57,436 bases of DNA from an uncultured Bacteroidota bacterium (lineage in GTDB: Bacteria; Bacteroidota; Bacteroidia; Bacteroidales; P3), in assembly GCA_902791695.1 (NCBI GenBank), contig CADAWR010000012.1, forward strand, positions 1 to 57,436, in the 5' to 3' direction. Shown one piece after another: positions 8,216-16,469 of this stretch; position 1 is the stretch's first letter, and each line of letters begins with the position of its first letter. A program made the position numbers and the translations under genes. Below the pieces are notes generated by a model that was given only the letters and a program-made list of their open reading frames with translations, was not told where the DNA came from and searched no databases.

Positions 8216-9141
8216 TATTCTTTGGTACCCCCGATTTTGCGGTGGAGAGCCTCGACGCCATCATGCAGTCATGCCACGAGGTTGCCGCCGTAGTCACAGT
8301 GCCCGACCGGCAAGCAGGCCGTGGCCAGAAAGTGATATACAGCGCAGTAAAAGAGTATGCTTTGGAGCATCAACTACCACTGCTTCAGCCAGAGAAATTG
8401 CGCGACCCAGACTTTCTCTCGGCACTGGGAGCCTACCATGCCGACATGTTCGTGGTGGTGGCCTTCCGCATGCTTCCCGAAGCTGTATGGAACATGCCGC
8501 CACACGGCACTTTCAATCTGCATGCATCGCTTCTGCCACGCTATCGCGGTGCGGCACCCATCAACTGGGCAATAATCAACGGTGAACAAGAAACAGGCGT
8601 GACAACCTTCCTACTTAACCACAACATCGACGAAGGTGCCATACTGATGCAAGAAAAAACCCCAATAGCTGCCGACGAGACAGCAGAGAGCCTGCACGAC
8701 CGCTTGGCCGCAATGGGCCGCAAACTCGTGGTACGCACCCTCGACAGTATGGCGGCTGGCACCATCACTCCCACGCCGCAACAAGGCACATCCTGCCCAG
8801 CTCCAAAAATCTTCAAGGAAGACTGTCGCATCGATTTCGGCCGCACCTCGGTAGAGGTCGATCGCTTCGTACGCGGGCTCGCCCCCTACCCTGCGGCAAC
8901 CATGACACTCGTCAACCCCAAAGGAGAATCAGTACCTTTTAAAGTATACGCCGTGCACCCTCTTGCCGAACCCCACGGTACCCCCTGCGGCACACTGATT
9001 TGCGACGGAAAAAAGGTGCTAAAAATAGCAACAGCCGATGGTTTTGTGCATATTTTGGAACTCCAAATGGCTGGAAAAAAGAAAAATAACATTGAAGACT
9101 TCCTCAGAGGCAATTCGCTAATAGGCTGGAAATCAGCATAG
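8206..9141 (+). CDS. fmt: Methionyl-tRNA formyltransferase
   Basis: 311 residues, normal length. It formylates initiator Met-tRNA using 10-formyl-tetrahydrofolate. It starts at ATG 8206 (MRVIFFGTPDFAV); an upstream in-frame ATG at 8188 lies inside ribH and adds nothing conserved. The catalytic segment is intact: FNLHASLLPRYRGAAPINWA with the Asn and His, and the Asp in NIDEGAIL. The C-terminal OB-fold tRNA-binding domain follows (about 205-311). It overlaps the end of ribH by 10 bp. An HU gene with its own promoter follows. Confidence 0.96.
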   Translation: MRVIFFGTPDFAVESLDAIMQSCHEVAAVVTVPDRQAGRGQKVIYSAVKEYALEHQLPLLQPEKLRDPDFLSALGAYHADMFVVVAFRMLPEAVWNMPPHGTFNLHASLLPRYRGAAPINWAIINGEQETGVTTFLLNHNIDEGAILMQEKTPIAADETAESLHDRLAAMGRKLVVRTLDSMAAGTITPTPQQGTSCPAPKIFKEDCRIDFGRTSVEVDRFVRGLAPYPAATMTLVNPKGESVPFKVYAVHPLAEPHGTPCGTLICDGKKVLKIATADGFVHILELQMAGKKKNNIEDFLRGNSLIGWKSA

Positions 9142-9186
9142 GTTATTGCGTTGCGCAAAAAAAATTAAAAAAAACCAAAAAAAAAT

Positions 9187-9218
9187 TTGCGCCATTTCAA
9201 AAATAATTCATACATTTG
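9187..9218 (+). promoter_or_regulatory. Bacteroidota promoter for the HU gene
   Basis: TTG at 9187-9189, a 21-bp spacer, and TACATTTG at 9211-9218. The expected start is about 45 bases before ATG 9268, and the leader is A-rich. Confidence 0.8.
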
Positions 9219-9267
9219 CAGCGAAAAACAAAAACCAATCATTATTAACATTTTAACACAAAACACC

Positions 9268-9564
9268 ATGAACAAAACCGAACTTGTTAACGCAATGGCC
9301 GAGAAAACTGGCATGACCAAAGTCGCCGCCAAGGCCGCTATGAACGCCTGCTTCACCACCATCCAGGAGCAGCTGAGCAAGGGTCAGAAGGTAAGCCTCA
9401 TTGGCTTCGGTACCTTCAGCGTGGTCGAGCGCAAAGCCCGCACCGCCAAGAACCCGCAGACCGGCGAGAAAGTGAAAGTGCCCGCCAAGAAGGTCGCCAA
9501 GTTCAAAGCTGGCAGCAACCTGCTCGCCAAGAAGGCCGCCAAGAAAGCCGCCAAGAAAAAATAA
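9268..9564 (+). CDS. HU family DNA-binding protein
   Basis: 98 residues. It is a histone-like nucleoid protein that bends DNA as a dimer. The start is MNKTELVNAMAEKTG, the standard HU N-terminus; in-frame codons upstream overlap the promoter. The dimer core has GFGTFSVVERKART, and the DNA-binding arm is RTAKNPQTGEKVKVPAKK. The usual HU ends soon after this; here a lysine/alanine tail (LLAKKAAKKAAKKK) is added, like the basic tails of some Bacteroidota HU variants, which should raise non-specific DNA or RNA affinity. It is a single-gene unit with its own promoter and a strong terminator. Confidence 0.95.
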   Translation: MNKTELVNAMAEKTGMTKVAAKAAMNACFTTIQEQLSKGQKVSLIGFGTFSVVERKARTAKNPQTGEKVKVPAKKVAKFKAGSNLLAKKAAKKAAKKK

Positions 9565-9587
9565 GGTTTTCTGATTGCGAAAAGAGA

Positions 9588-9624
9588 AGAGGATGTCCCG
9601 ATATGGACATCCTCTCTTTTTTTT
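9588..9624 (+). terminator. Strong Rho-independent terminator after HU
   Basis: An 11-bp stem (AGAGGATGTCC at 9588-9598 with GGACATCCTCT at 9605-9615) with a 6-base loop, followed by C and a run of T. Confidence 0.92.
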
Positions 9625-9685
9625 ACCCTCGGAGGAACATGACAGGCATTTCATTAAGTGTTTTTAACAGAATATTGTTATAAAA

Positions 9686-9756
9686 TGTGAAATAATATTA
9701 CTATTTTTGCAAATCTTTACGTACGTGTCACAAACGTTACACGTAAAGATTATATA
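9686..9756 (+). promoter_or_regulatory. gpsA promoter and hairpin leader
   Basis: TATTTTTG at 9702-9709 is a good -7 element; the nearest TTG is about 24 bp upstream, longer than ideal. The transcribed leader contains an imperfect inverted repeat (CTTTACGTACGTGT against ACACGTAAAG, about 9715-9748) immediately before the ATG. It could be an operator or could occlude the start. Confidence 0.5.
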
Positions 9757-10764
9757 ATGAAAGAGAGCAAAATAGGAATGATCGGCAGTGGCAGCTGGGC
9801 CACTGCGATAGTAAAAATACTGCTTGAGAGGGCTGGCCGCGAGGTCAATTGGTGGGTACGTAGTGATGAAACGCGCGCTAAAATCCTCGCCGAAGGTCAC
9901 AATCCACACCACCTGCCGGAAGCGCGTCTCGATGCCACCCGCCTGCACGTAGACACCAACCTGCAGGCTGTGATAGACAACAGCACCTACCTGCTGCTAG
10001 CCGTACCGTCGGCCTATCTGCACGAAGTGCTCAAGACTCTGCCCCGCGAAGCCCTGCAAGGCAAAAAACTGGTTTCTGCCATCAAGGGCACTATCCCCGA
10101 CTGCTGCCTTAGTGTATCGATGTATCTGAGGGAGTACTTCGGTGTGAGTCGCGACGCCATATGCGTGGTCAGCGGTCCTTCTCACGCCGAAGAGGTATGC
10201 CGCGAGATGCCCACATTCCTCACACTGGCCTCATCCAACATCGTCCTCGCCAACGAGATGGCCTGCATGCTGCGCTGCAACTACCTGCATACCACCACAA
10301 CCACAGACATCGACGGCGTGGAACGCTGTGGCCTGGGCAAGAACATCTACGCCATTGCAGCCGGACTCTGCCAAGGGCTCGACTACGGCGACAACCTGAA
10401 CGCCGTGCTCACCGCCGCCGCGATGCGCGAAATGCACAACATGCTGGACCACAGTATGCCTTGTCCCGACCGTAACATCTACGACAACTATTATATGGGC
10501 GACCTCGTTGTCACCTGCTGGTCGCATCACAGCCGCAACCGCGCCCTCGGCGAAGCGGTGGCACGCGGCGAGCGCCCCGAAGAAGTCTTTGCCCGCACTG
10601 GCTCTGTGGCCGAAGGCTACTACTCGGTAAAGAACCTGCACCAGTTAGCCTGCGAGTACGGAATACAACATGTGGTGCCCATTGCCGAGGCCGTATACAG
10701 CATCCTCTACGAGGGAGCCGACCCAAAGAGTACCGTCAAACACCTTATTGACACTGTATTCTAA
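9757..10764 (+). CDS. gpsA: NAD(P)-dependent glycerol-3-phosphate dehydrogenase
   Basis: 335 residues, family length. It reduces dihydroxyacetone phosphate to sn-glycerol-3-phosphate for phospholipid synthesis. The N-terminal Rossmann motif is GMIGSGSWATA. The substrate domain shows the conserved lysine segment (SAIKGT), SGPSHAEEV and GLGKNIYAIAAG. The stop overlaps the next start by one base (TAATG), so it is translationally coupled to an acyltransferase that uses its product: a two-gene lipid unit. Confidence 0.96.
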   Translation: MKESKIGMIGSGSWATAIVKILLERAGREVNWWVRSDETRAKILAEGHNPHHLPEARLDATRLHVDTNLQAVIDNSTYLLLAVPSAYLHEVLKTLPREALQGKKLVSAIKGTIPDCCLSVSMYLREYFGVSRDAICVVSGPSHAEEVCREMPTFLTLASSNIVLANEMACMLRCNYLHTTTTTDIDGVERCGLGKNIYAIAAGLCQGLDYGDNLNAVLTAAAMREMHNMLDHSMPCPDRNIYDNYYMGDLVVTCWSHHSRNRALGEAVARGERPEEVFARTGSVAEGYYSVKNLHQLACEYGIQHVVPIAEAVYSILYEGADPKSTVKHLIDTVF

Positions 10765-11852
10765 TGGATTCATTTGACGATATACGTCCCTATACCGATT
10801 CCGAGTTGCCCGACGCCATGCAGCGCATTGCCGACTGGGAACTATTCCCTCAGATAATGCGCTTTATCTATCCCGACATGGCCGTAGAAGAGGCTCGCCG
10901 CCGCCTGTTGGGCACACGCAGTGTACACCAGTTCCAGGCCACCTTCATGAACGATGCCATACGCCGCATCGTCAAGGAAACCACCGATGGCTTCTCATTC
11001 AGCGGCCTGCACCATTTGCGGAGAGGAGTGCCCTACCTCTTCATCTCCAACCACCGCGACATTACCCTCGACGCCTTCCTGCTGCAACACCTGCTAATGG
11101 AGCACCGCGGCACCACATCGCACATAGTCTTCGGCCAGAACCTACTCTCAATCCCCATAATGGAGGTGCTATTCCGCAGCAACAAGCTCATCCGCATGGA
11201 ACGTGGAGGTACCCCCAGGGCTTTCTACAACAGCCTGCACCACCTGTCTGACTACCTCAACCACCTCGTCGCCGAAGAGCATCAGTCTGTATGGATAGCC
11301 CAGAAAAACGGCCGCGCCAAAGATGGCAACGATACCACAGCTCCGGCGATGATCAAGATGCTCACCCTCGGTGGCAAAGGAGACCCGATGCAGACCCTCG
11401 CCGGTCTTCACATAGTGCCGCTCTCGATAAGCTACGAGTGGGACCCGTGCGATGTAATGAAAGCCAACGAGCTCATGCAAAGCCAGCATGGCAGCTACAC
11501 CAAAGCCCCTGACGAGGATCTTCGTTCGGTGGTCAGCGGCATCATAGGTCCCAAGGGACATGTGCACCTCACCATCGGGGCACCGCTGAAGCCTCGCGAA
11601 CTGCAGCCGCCGGCAGGTGTGGACCTTGCCGACCATGTGGCAGCCCTGCTTGACCGCCGCATCCAGCACGGCTACAAACTGATGCCCACCAACTACGCCG
11701 CATATACCCTTGTGACGGGCCGCCGCCTGCCGGCACACTACACACAGCGCACCCTCGACCGGCTCAAGGCGCGTGCCGAAGGGCTACAGCCTGACGCCCA
11801 GCGTTTTCTGTACGAAGCCTACGCCAACCCCGTAATGGCCGTGCGGCGATAG
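10764..11852 (+). CDS. Glycerol-3-phosphate/lysophosphatidate acyltransferase-like protein
   Basis: 362 residues, with no signal peptide and no clear transmembrane helix. The PlsC/PlsB-type domain (about residues 85-250) carries the acyltransferase block I as SNHRDITLDAF, with five residues between His and the final Asp rather than the usual four; this variant wording is common in Bacteroidota homologues. IRMERGGTPRAF corresponds to the substrate-binding block and VWIAQKNGRAKDG to block III. Coupling to gpsA suggests it acylates glycerol-3-phosphate or lysophosphatidate at the membrane. The exact substrate cannot be read from the sequence. Confidence 0.82.
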   Translation: MDSFDDIRPYTDSELPDAMQRIADWELFPQIMRFIYPDMAVEEARRRLLGTRSVHQFQATFMNDAIRRIVKETTDGFSFSGLHHLRRGVPYLFISNHRDITLDAFLLQHLLMEHRGTTSHIVFGQNLLSIPIMEVLFRSNKLIRMERGGTPRAFYNSLHHLSDYLNHLVAEEHQSVWIAQKNGRAKDGNDTTAPAMIKMLTLGGKGDPMQTLAGLHIVPLSISYEWDPCDVMKANELMQSQHGSYTKAPDEDLRSVVSGIIGPKGHVHLTIGAPLKPRELQPPAGVDLADHVAALLDRRIQHGYKLMPTNYAAYTLVTGRRLPAHYTQRTLDRLKARAEGLQPDAQRFLYEAYANPVMAVRR

Positions 11853-11885
11853 GCACTCATTTCCAGAACTTTTCCGCATCCTCAC

Positions 11886-11975
11886 CGTACCCGCTCCGTA
11901 CCCGCTCCGACTGTTCACCGGTTGTTTAACGGTTTTTGGTCGGAGCGGGGTCGGAGCGGGTACGGAGCGGGTACG
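11886..11975. repeat. Long dispersed palindrome, copy 1 (perfect 26-bp arms)
   Basis: Arms 11886-11911 and 11950-11975 are exact reverse complements. They consist of tandem CCGTACCCGCTC / GAGCGGGTACGG units. The loop contains TGTTCACCGGTTGTTTAACG, which recurs in the copies at 24193 and 35926 and in scraps near 3058. It lies between the convergent acyltransferase and helicase genes, where it could act as a bidirectional terminator. Other copies lie between divergent genes, so termination cannot be the general role. Confidence 0.9.
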
Positions 11976-11981
11976 AAGAAA

Positions 11982-13427
11982 TCACGCAAAGAAGCGTTCG
12001 TCGAAACCGAGCAGGTAGACCCTGCCGGTGGCGCGGGTAAAAGCCGTATAGAGCCAGCGCAGGTAGTCGCGCCCAAGCGGCTGGTCAGGCGGCAGGAAGC
12101 CCTGGTCGATGATTACCGTGTTCCACTGACCGCCCTGTGTCTTGTGACAGGTAAGAGCGTACGAGAACTTGACTTGCAAGGCATTATAGAATGGATTTTG
12201 GCGTAGTTCGCGCATACGGTCGGCCTTGTGCGGAAGGTCGGCATAGTCCTCCATGACGGCGCTGTAGAGCTGCTCCTGCTCGTCGGCGGTGAGCGACGGC
12301 GACTCGCTGTAAAGGGTGGAAAGCAGCAACTTGCAGTCACGCTCCTGCTCGTCAGGATAGTCCACGAAACGCAGTGTAGCGTCAGCAAAGCGGAAACCAT
12401 ATAGTTCTTGCACATTGCGCACGCCAAGCACCTCAACGATGTCGCCGTTGGCGATGAAGCCTATTGAGCTGTCGCCATCGAGCCAGAAGTAGTTGTTTTT
12501 CACCACCATCAGATAGTCGCCGGCGTTGACCTCCTGCTCACGGAAAAGGACACTGTTGCGCACACCCTGGTTGAAGAGGTTGGCGCGCTTGTTGCTGCGC
12601 GTGACGATGACGACCTCTTCCTGCCGTCGGTCGCCATATTCGCGGTAGAGGGTCTCCATGAGGTCGCTGCCGGCGAGGTTGACAACATCGTCGGCCACGG
12701 AGAAAAGCGGCAGGCTGACCTCGTCGGCATCCGACATATCGGCAATCTGTCCACGGAGAGCCGTTGCATTGGACAGGATGCCCGACAGGCTCTGCTGGCG
12801 CACCACCTCGGTAAGCTCATGAGGCGTCACGTTGAGTGCGAAGGCTGATGACAGATAACGCTCGTCAAGGGCCGGGCTTTCACTCTGGCCGACAGGGGGG
12901 AGCTGGGCGGTGTCCCCTATAAGCATCAGGCGGCAATGATTGCCGTCGTAGACATAGTCCACCAAGTCTTCCAGCAGACTGTGGCCGCGCGCCACGGGCT
13001 CGACGCCTATCATCGAAGCCTCATCAACGATGAATAGCGTGTGGCTGTGCTTGTTGACGGCACGGACGGTGCGGACAACACCCGAGGCGTCGGTTGCCGT
13101 CATGTATATTTTCTTATGTATGGTGAAGGCCTGGCGCCCGGAATAGCCCGAGAGCACCTTGGCGGCGCGTCCGGTCGGGGCCAACAGGACACTGCTGACA
13201 CCCAGCTGCGGCAACGTCTGGATGAGGGCTGAAACAAGAGAGGTCTTGCCGGTGCCGGCATAGCCGCGCAACAGCATAGCCGAACGCGGGTCGGAATCAT
13301 AAAGGAAACGCGACATAAGGGCACAAGCAACCCGCTGCCCGTCGGTAGGAATGTGCGGGAAGCGGGATAGTATGAGCTTTGTAACTGACTGCTCTACGTC
13401 GCGGAGAGCCACAGTATTATTCTGCAA
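11982..13427 (-). CDS. RecD-like (SF1B) ATP-dependent DNA helicase
   Basis: About 481 residues. Motifs in order are Walker A (GYAGTGKTS), Walker B (LFIVDEASM), motif III (LIGDTAQLPPVG), motif IV/V (YALTCHKTQGGQW) and motif VI (LYTAFTRATGRVYL). It is a compact Dda/RecD2-type 5'-3' helicase without the RecD2 N-terminal domain. The first in-frame initiator is TTG 13427 inside the secG stop region; a GTG five codons later is the alternative, and there is no nearby ATG. It is co-directional with and overlaps secG by 11 bp, so it is probably transcribed with it. The function is DNA repair or replication support; partner unknown. Confidence 0.88.
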   Translation of the reverse strand: MQNNTVALRDVEQSVTKLILSRFPHIPTDGQRVACALMSRFLYDSDPRSAMLLRGYAGTGKTSLVSALIQTLPQLGVSSVLLAPTGRAAKVLSGYSGRQAFTIHKKIYMTATDASGVVRTVRAVNKHSHTLFIVDEASMIGVEPVARGHSLLEDLVDYVYDGNHCRLMLIGDTAQLPPVGQSESPALDERYLSSAFALNVTPHELTEVVRQQSLSGILSNATALRGQIADMSDADEVSLPLFSVADDVVNLAGSDLMETLYREYGDRRQEEVVIVTRSNKRANLFNQGVRNSVLFREQEVNAGDYLMVVKNNYFWLDGDSSIGFIANGDIVEVLGVRNVQELYGFRFADATLRFVDYPDEQERDCKLLLSTLYSESPSLTADEQEQLYSAVMEDYADLPHKADRMRELRQNPFYNALQVKFSYALTCHKTQGGQWNTVIIDQGFLPPDQPLGRDYLRWLYTAFTRATGRVYLLGFDERFFA

Positions 13428-13746
13428 CAGGAGTCGCCACGGGAGCCTCGCTCTGCTGCACGGGGCTATAGTCGGAGGGGGCAGTGACCTCGGTCTTCAT
13501 GGGGTCAGCGGCGCCGCTGCGCGACACTGAGATGGAAATCGTGGCAGCGAGGCAAAGGGCCACCAAGATACCGGCGAGCCACCATGTGGCTTTTTCTATG
13601 AAGTCGGCCGACTGGCGGGCGCCGAGCACCTGCGTGGGAGCCGAGAAGTTGGCAGCGAGACCGCCACCTTTGGAGTTCTGTACCAACACAACGAGTGCGA
13701 GAAGCACGCAGACGATGAGAATGAGGATTACGATAAACGTGTACAT
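13417..13746 (-). CDS. secG: Preprotein translocase subunit SecG
   Basis: 109 residues with two membrane helices (about 3-23 and 53-73) separated by the conserved cytoplasmic loop VLVQNSKGGGLAANF. The C-terminal tail rich in Pro, Ala and Glu is longer than in E. coli, as is normal in Bacteroidota. It is an auxiliary SecYEG subunit in the inner membrane. It lies between a TPR-like gene (21 bp upstream) and the RecD-like helicase (overlapping). Confidence 0.93.
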   Translation of the reverse strand: MYTFIVILILIVCVLLALVVLVQNSKGGGLAANFSAPTQVLGARQSADFIEKATWWLAGILVALCLAATISISVSRSGAADPMKTEVTAPSDYSPVQQSEAPVATPVAE

Positions 13747-13767
13747 TTTACTTCTTTTAGATATATG

Positions 13768-14352
13768 TTATTTACCTTTTATTAACGTTTCCAAACGGGA
13801 AATTCGGGCTGCAAAATTACTACTTTTTTCGGGATTATGGGCTAATAAATTTTTATAAATGGCCAGAGCCTGCTCATAACGGCCTTGGTCTTCAAGGATA
13901 ACAGCAAGTGTTTCAGTGCCTAATATCTCGTCAGGCTGTATGCTTTTTTTGTCGTCGTGCACCTCAGGCACAGGTGCTTCCTGAGCCTTTTGCACATCTT
14001 CGGCAGGACCTGCATTGAGGAAATTGGAGAGGATAACGCTCTTCGGTGCAGTCTTAAAAGAGACCTCCTGGAAGGTATTTATCTCGCTGAAGATATCGTA
14101 TGAGGGTGCCTCATTGGCACTGGCAGCACGGTTAAGCATATCGTCGAGCTTCGCGCTGTCGCACATAGCCAGCATGGCAGCGCGACGCTGTTCGGGAGTA
14201 TCGAAACCGTGGGCATGATCGGCCAGCAACGCCAGCACATTGATAATGGAAGAATGGGGGTAGCGGTCCAGCACAGCTCGCAGCCAGCCACGGTCCTGAG
14301 AACTGAACTTGGCGGGGTTGCCCAGCATCTCTATAAACTGCTTCTTGTCCAT
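13768..14352 (-). CDS. TPR-like protein encoded upstream of secG
   Basis: 194 residues, no signal peptide. An N-terminal helical part (FSSQDRGWLRAVLDRYPHSS) is followed by an acidic, Pro-rich linker and a C-terminal TPR-like pair (ETLAVILEDQGRYEQALAIY). Genes of this kind sit upstream of secG in many Bacteroidales. It is probably a cytoplasmic scaffold; its partner is unknown. It is the first gene of the unit transcribed from the promoter at 14441-14470. Confidence 0.7.
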   Translation of the reverse strand: MDKKQFIEMLGNPAKFSSQDRGWLRAVLDRYPHSSIINVLALLADHAHGFDTPEQRRAAMLAMCDSAKLDDMLNRAASANEAPSYDIFSEINTFQEVSFKTAPKSVILSNFLNAGPAEDVQKAQEAPVPEVHDDKKSIQPDEILGTETLAVILEDQGRYEQALAIYKNLLAHNPEKSSNFAARISRLETLIKGK

Positions 14353-14440
14353 AAGGTTGCTCTTTGTGGTTAAAAAAGCTTTTTATTTCCGATTCAAGTT
14401 ATGCTCAATTAACACTTTTTCACTCTCAAAATTGGAAATG

Positions 14441-14470
14441 CAAATGTACAAATTATTTTTTAAACAGCAA
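14441..14470 (-). promoter_or_regulatory. Promoter for the TPR-secG-helicase unit
   Basis: On the minus strand: TTG (complement of 14468-14470), a 19-bp spacer, then TACATTTG (complement of 14441-14448). The match to consensus is perfect and lies about 90 bp before the start codon. Confidence 0.82.
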
Positions 14471-14549
14471 AACACGAATTTATTTTAACGCCATTACACA
14501 CTATATTACAGTGTATTACGAAACAAAAAGTTTTTATGTAAAACATTTT

Positions 14550-14582
14550 TTGTTCACAATTCAAAAAATATTTGTACTTTTG
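14550..14582 (+). promoter_or_regulatory. Promoter for rpmH
   Basis: TTG at 14550-14552, a 22-bp spacer and TACTTTTG at 14575-14582, inside an AT-rich divergent spacer (14353-14649) that otherwise holds no gene. Confidence 0.78.
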
Positions 14583-14649
14583 CAAACTCAATTTCAAGGG
14601 GAATGACCCGCTAAATGCGGCATAAAAAAGAACAAAAAATATTGATGAT

Positions 14650-14796
14650 ATGAAGAGAACATTTCAACCCTCGCTGAGAAAAAGAGCCAACAAGCACGGT
14701 TTCCGCAAGAGAATGTCTACCGCCAACGGTAGAAAAGTGCTGGCCGCCCGCCGCAGAAAAGGCAGAAAAAGACTGACCGTCTCCGACGAGAGATAA
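14650..14796 (+). CDS. rpmH: 50S ribosomal protein L34
   Basis: 48 residues: [20 protein letters not shown] at the N-terminus, then [11 protein letters not shown] and a basic tail ending LTVSDER. This is the L34 signature. It is slightly shorter than the usual 50-53 residues of Bacteroidota because the tail stops at DER. It has a strong promoter and a downstream terminator. It is not next to rnpA or dnaA here, as is normal in this phylum. Confidence 0.97.
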   Translation: MKRTFQPSLRKRANKHGFRKRMSTANGRKVLAARRRKGRKRLTVSDER

Positions 14797-14846
14797 GCGG
14801 TGAGCCACGCCCACAGGGCGCGAAAAGAGGCTTATGCCAAAGAACT

Positions 14847-14875
14847 AAAAGGAGTATCGCGCAGATACTCCTTTT
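14847..14875 (+). terminator. Rho-independent terminator after rpmH
   Basis: A 12-bp perfect stem (AAAAGGAGTATC / GATACTCCTTTT) with a 5-base loop. The A- and T-rich ends make it usable in both directions. Confidence 0.88.
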
Positions 14876-14898
14876 ATGTTATACAATCGATATCAACC

Positions 14899-16320
14899 AT
14901 GGGAAGAAGAAATAGAGAATTGCCCCTACTGGAGCAGGTAACAATTGCCGACGCCGGCGCCGAAGGAATGGCGGTGGCCAAGGTCGACGGGCTGGTGGTA
15001 TTCGTACCCTTTGTGGTGCCGGGCGACATCGTCGACATCCAATTATACAAAAAGAAGAAGAACTACGCCGAAGGGCGCGCGGTGAAATTCCATTGCATGT
15101 CGGACAAACGCGTGGAGCCGGTGTGTCCGCACTTCGGCATATGCGGAGGTTGCAAATGGCAGACCATGAGCTACGATGCCCAGTTGGAAGCCAAGCAACG
15201 CCAGGTGCGCGACAACCTTGAGAGACTAGGCAACGTGGACTGCTCCGGCATGAGACCCATTTGCGGCTCTGAAAACATCTACTACTACCGCAACAAATTA
15301 GAGTTCTCATTCTCCACAAAAGCGTGGCACACCAACCCCGCCGAGCGGGATGAGAACGAATGGGGCGCCTTGGGCTTCCATATTCCGCAACTGTTCGACA
15401 AGGTGCTTCCCATAGAGCAGTGCGCCCTGCAGGCCGAGCCTAGCAACGCCATACGTACAGCCGTGCGCGACTACGCCATGGAGCACAGCCTTGAATGCTA
15501 CAACATACGCAACCACACAGGGTACCTGCGCAACCTGATAATCCGCAACACATCGCTGGGTCATTGGATGGTCATTGTGGTCATTGCCGATGACGATACC
15601 TCGCGTCTATTTCCCATGCTTGACATGTTGCGCGAGCGCTTCCCGCAGATAACGTCACTGCAATACATCATCAACACCAAGTTCAATGATTCCTATGGCG
15701 ACCTTGAGGTGCACACATATGCCGGCGACAACCACATCGAAGAGGAGATGGCGGGCTGGAACGGCAGCAAACCCCTGCATTATATCATAAACCCCAAGTC
15801 ATTCTACCAGACCAACTCGGCACAGGCGCAACGACTGTACAGTTTCGTGGCCGAACTGGCCGAACTGAAGTCCACCGACACGCTATACGACCTCTACACC
15901 GGCACTGGTACCATTGCACTCTTCCTTGCCTCGCAAGTGAAGAAGGTCGTTGGCATCGAATACGTGGAGGAAGCCATTGCCGACGCCCGTCTCAATGCCG
16001 CCCGCAATGGATTCAACAACACCGTCTTCTACGCCGGCGATATGGCCAAAGTGCTAACTGCTGACTTCATAGCCGCCAACGGCAGGCCCGACGTAGTAGT
16101 GACCGACCCGCCACGTGCCGGCATGCACGAAAAAGTGGTGGAGCAACTTCTCGAAGCCGCACCTCGCAAGATTGTATATGTCAGCTGCAACCCCGCCACA
16201 CAGGCGCGCGACCTGCAAATGCTCGCCTCCCGATATGAAGTGCGACGCATACAGCCCGTCGACATGTTCCCCCATACACAGCACGTGGAGAACATAGTAG
16301 AGCTGCTGCTTAAGTGTTAA
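14899..16320 (+). CDS. rlmD: 23S rRNA (uracil(1939)-C(5))-methyltransferase
   Basis: 473 residues from ATG 14899 (MGRRNRELPLLEQV). The frame is open upstream to 14800 but would run through the terminator hairpin, so the inner ATG is preferred. Domains are a TRAM domain (VTIADAGAEGMAVAKVDG), a 4Fe-4S cluster motif (CPHFGICGGCKWQ plus an earlier Cys) and a C-terminal Rossmann methyltransferase with LYDLYTGTGTIALFLA, TDPPRAGMH and the catalytic Cys in YVSCNPATQARDL. It methylates U1939 of 23S rRNA with S-adenosylmethionine; RlmC-like specificity cannot be excluded. Confidence 0.93.
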   Translation: MGRRNRELPLLEQVTIADAGAEGMAVAKVDGLVVFVPFVVPGDIVDIQLYKKKKNYAEGRAVKFHCMSDKRVEPVCPHFGICGGCKWQTMSYDAQLEAKQRQVRDNLERLGNVDCSGMRPICGSENIYYYRNKLEFSFSTKAWHTNPAERDENEWGALGFHIPQLFDKVLPIEQCALQAEPSNAIRTAVRDYAMEHSLECYNIRNHTGYLRNLIIRNTSLGHWMVIVVIADDDTSRLFPMLDMLRERFPQITSLQYIINTKFNDSYGDLEVHTYAGDNHIEEEMAGWNGSKPLHYIINPKSFYQTNSAQAQRLYSFVAELAELKSTDTLYDLYTGTGTIALFLASQVKKVVGIEYVEEAIADARLNAARNGFNNTVFYAGDMAKVLTADFIAANGRPDVVVTDPPRAGMHEKVVEQLLEAAPRKIVYVSCNPATQARDLQMLASRYEVRRIQPVDMFPHTQHVENIVELLLKC

Positions 16321-16357
16321 AAAACAAAAAAAGTTCCCTATTATAAAAAAAAAGTGT

Positions 16358-16365
16358 TATCTTTG
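16358..16365 (+). promoter_or_regulatory. -7 element of the T9SS cargo gene
   Basis: TATCTTTG matches the Bacteroidota -7 box; no clear TTG lies 19-21 bp upstream. A 104-base leader precedes ATG 16470. Confidence 0.6.
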
Positions 16366-16469
16366 CATGTTGTTCATATATGGGGGCAACAAGCTTGTTT
16401 TGGCCTCAACACCCTATACAACAACGCAATAAGTAAAGATAATAATAATAATAAATACAAACCAACAAG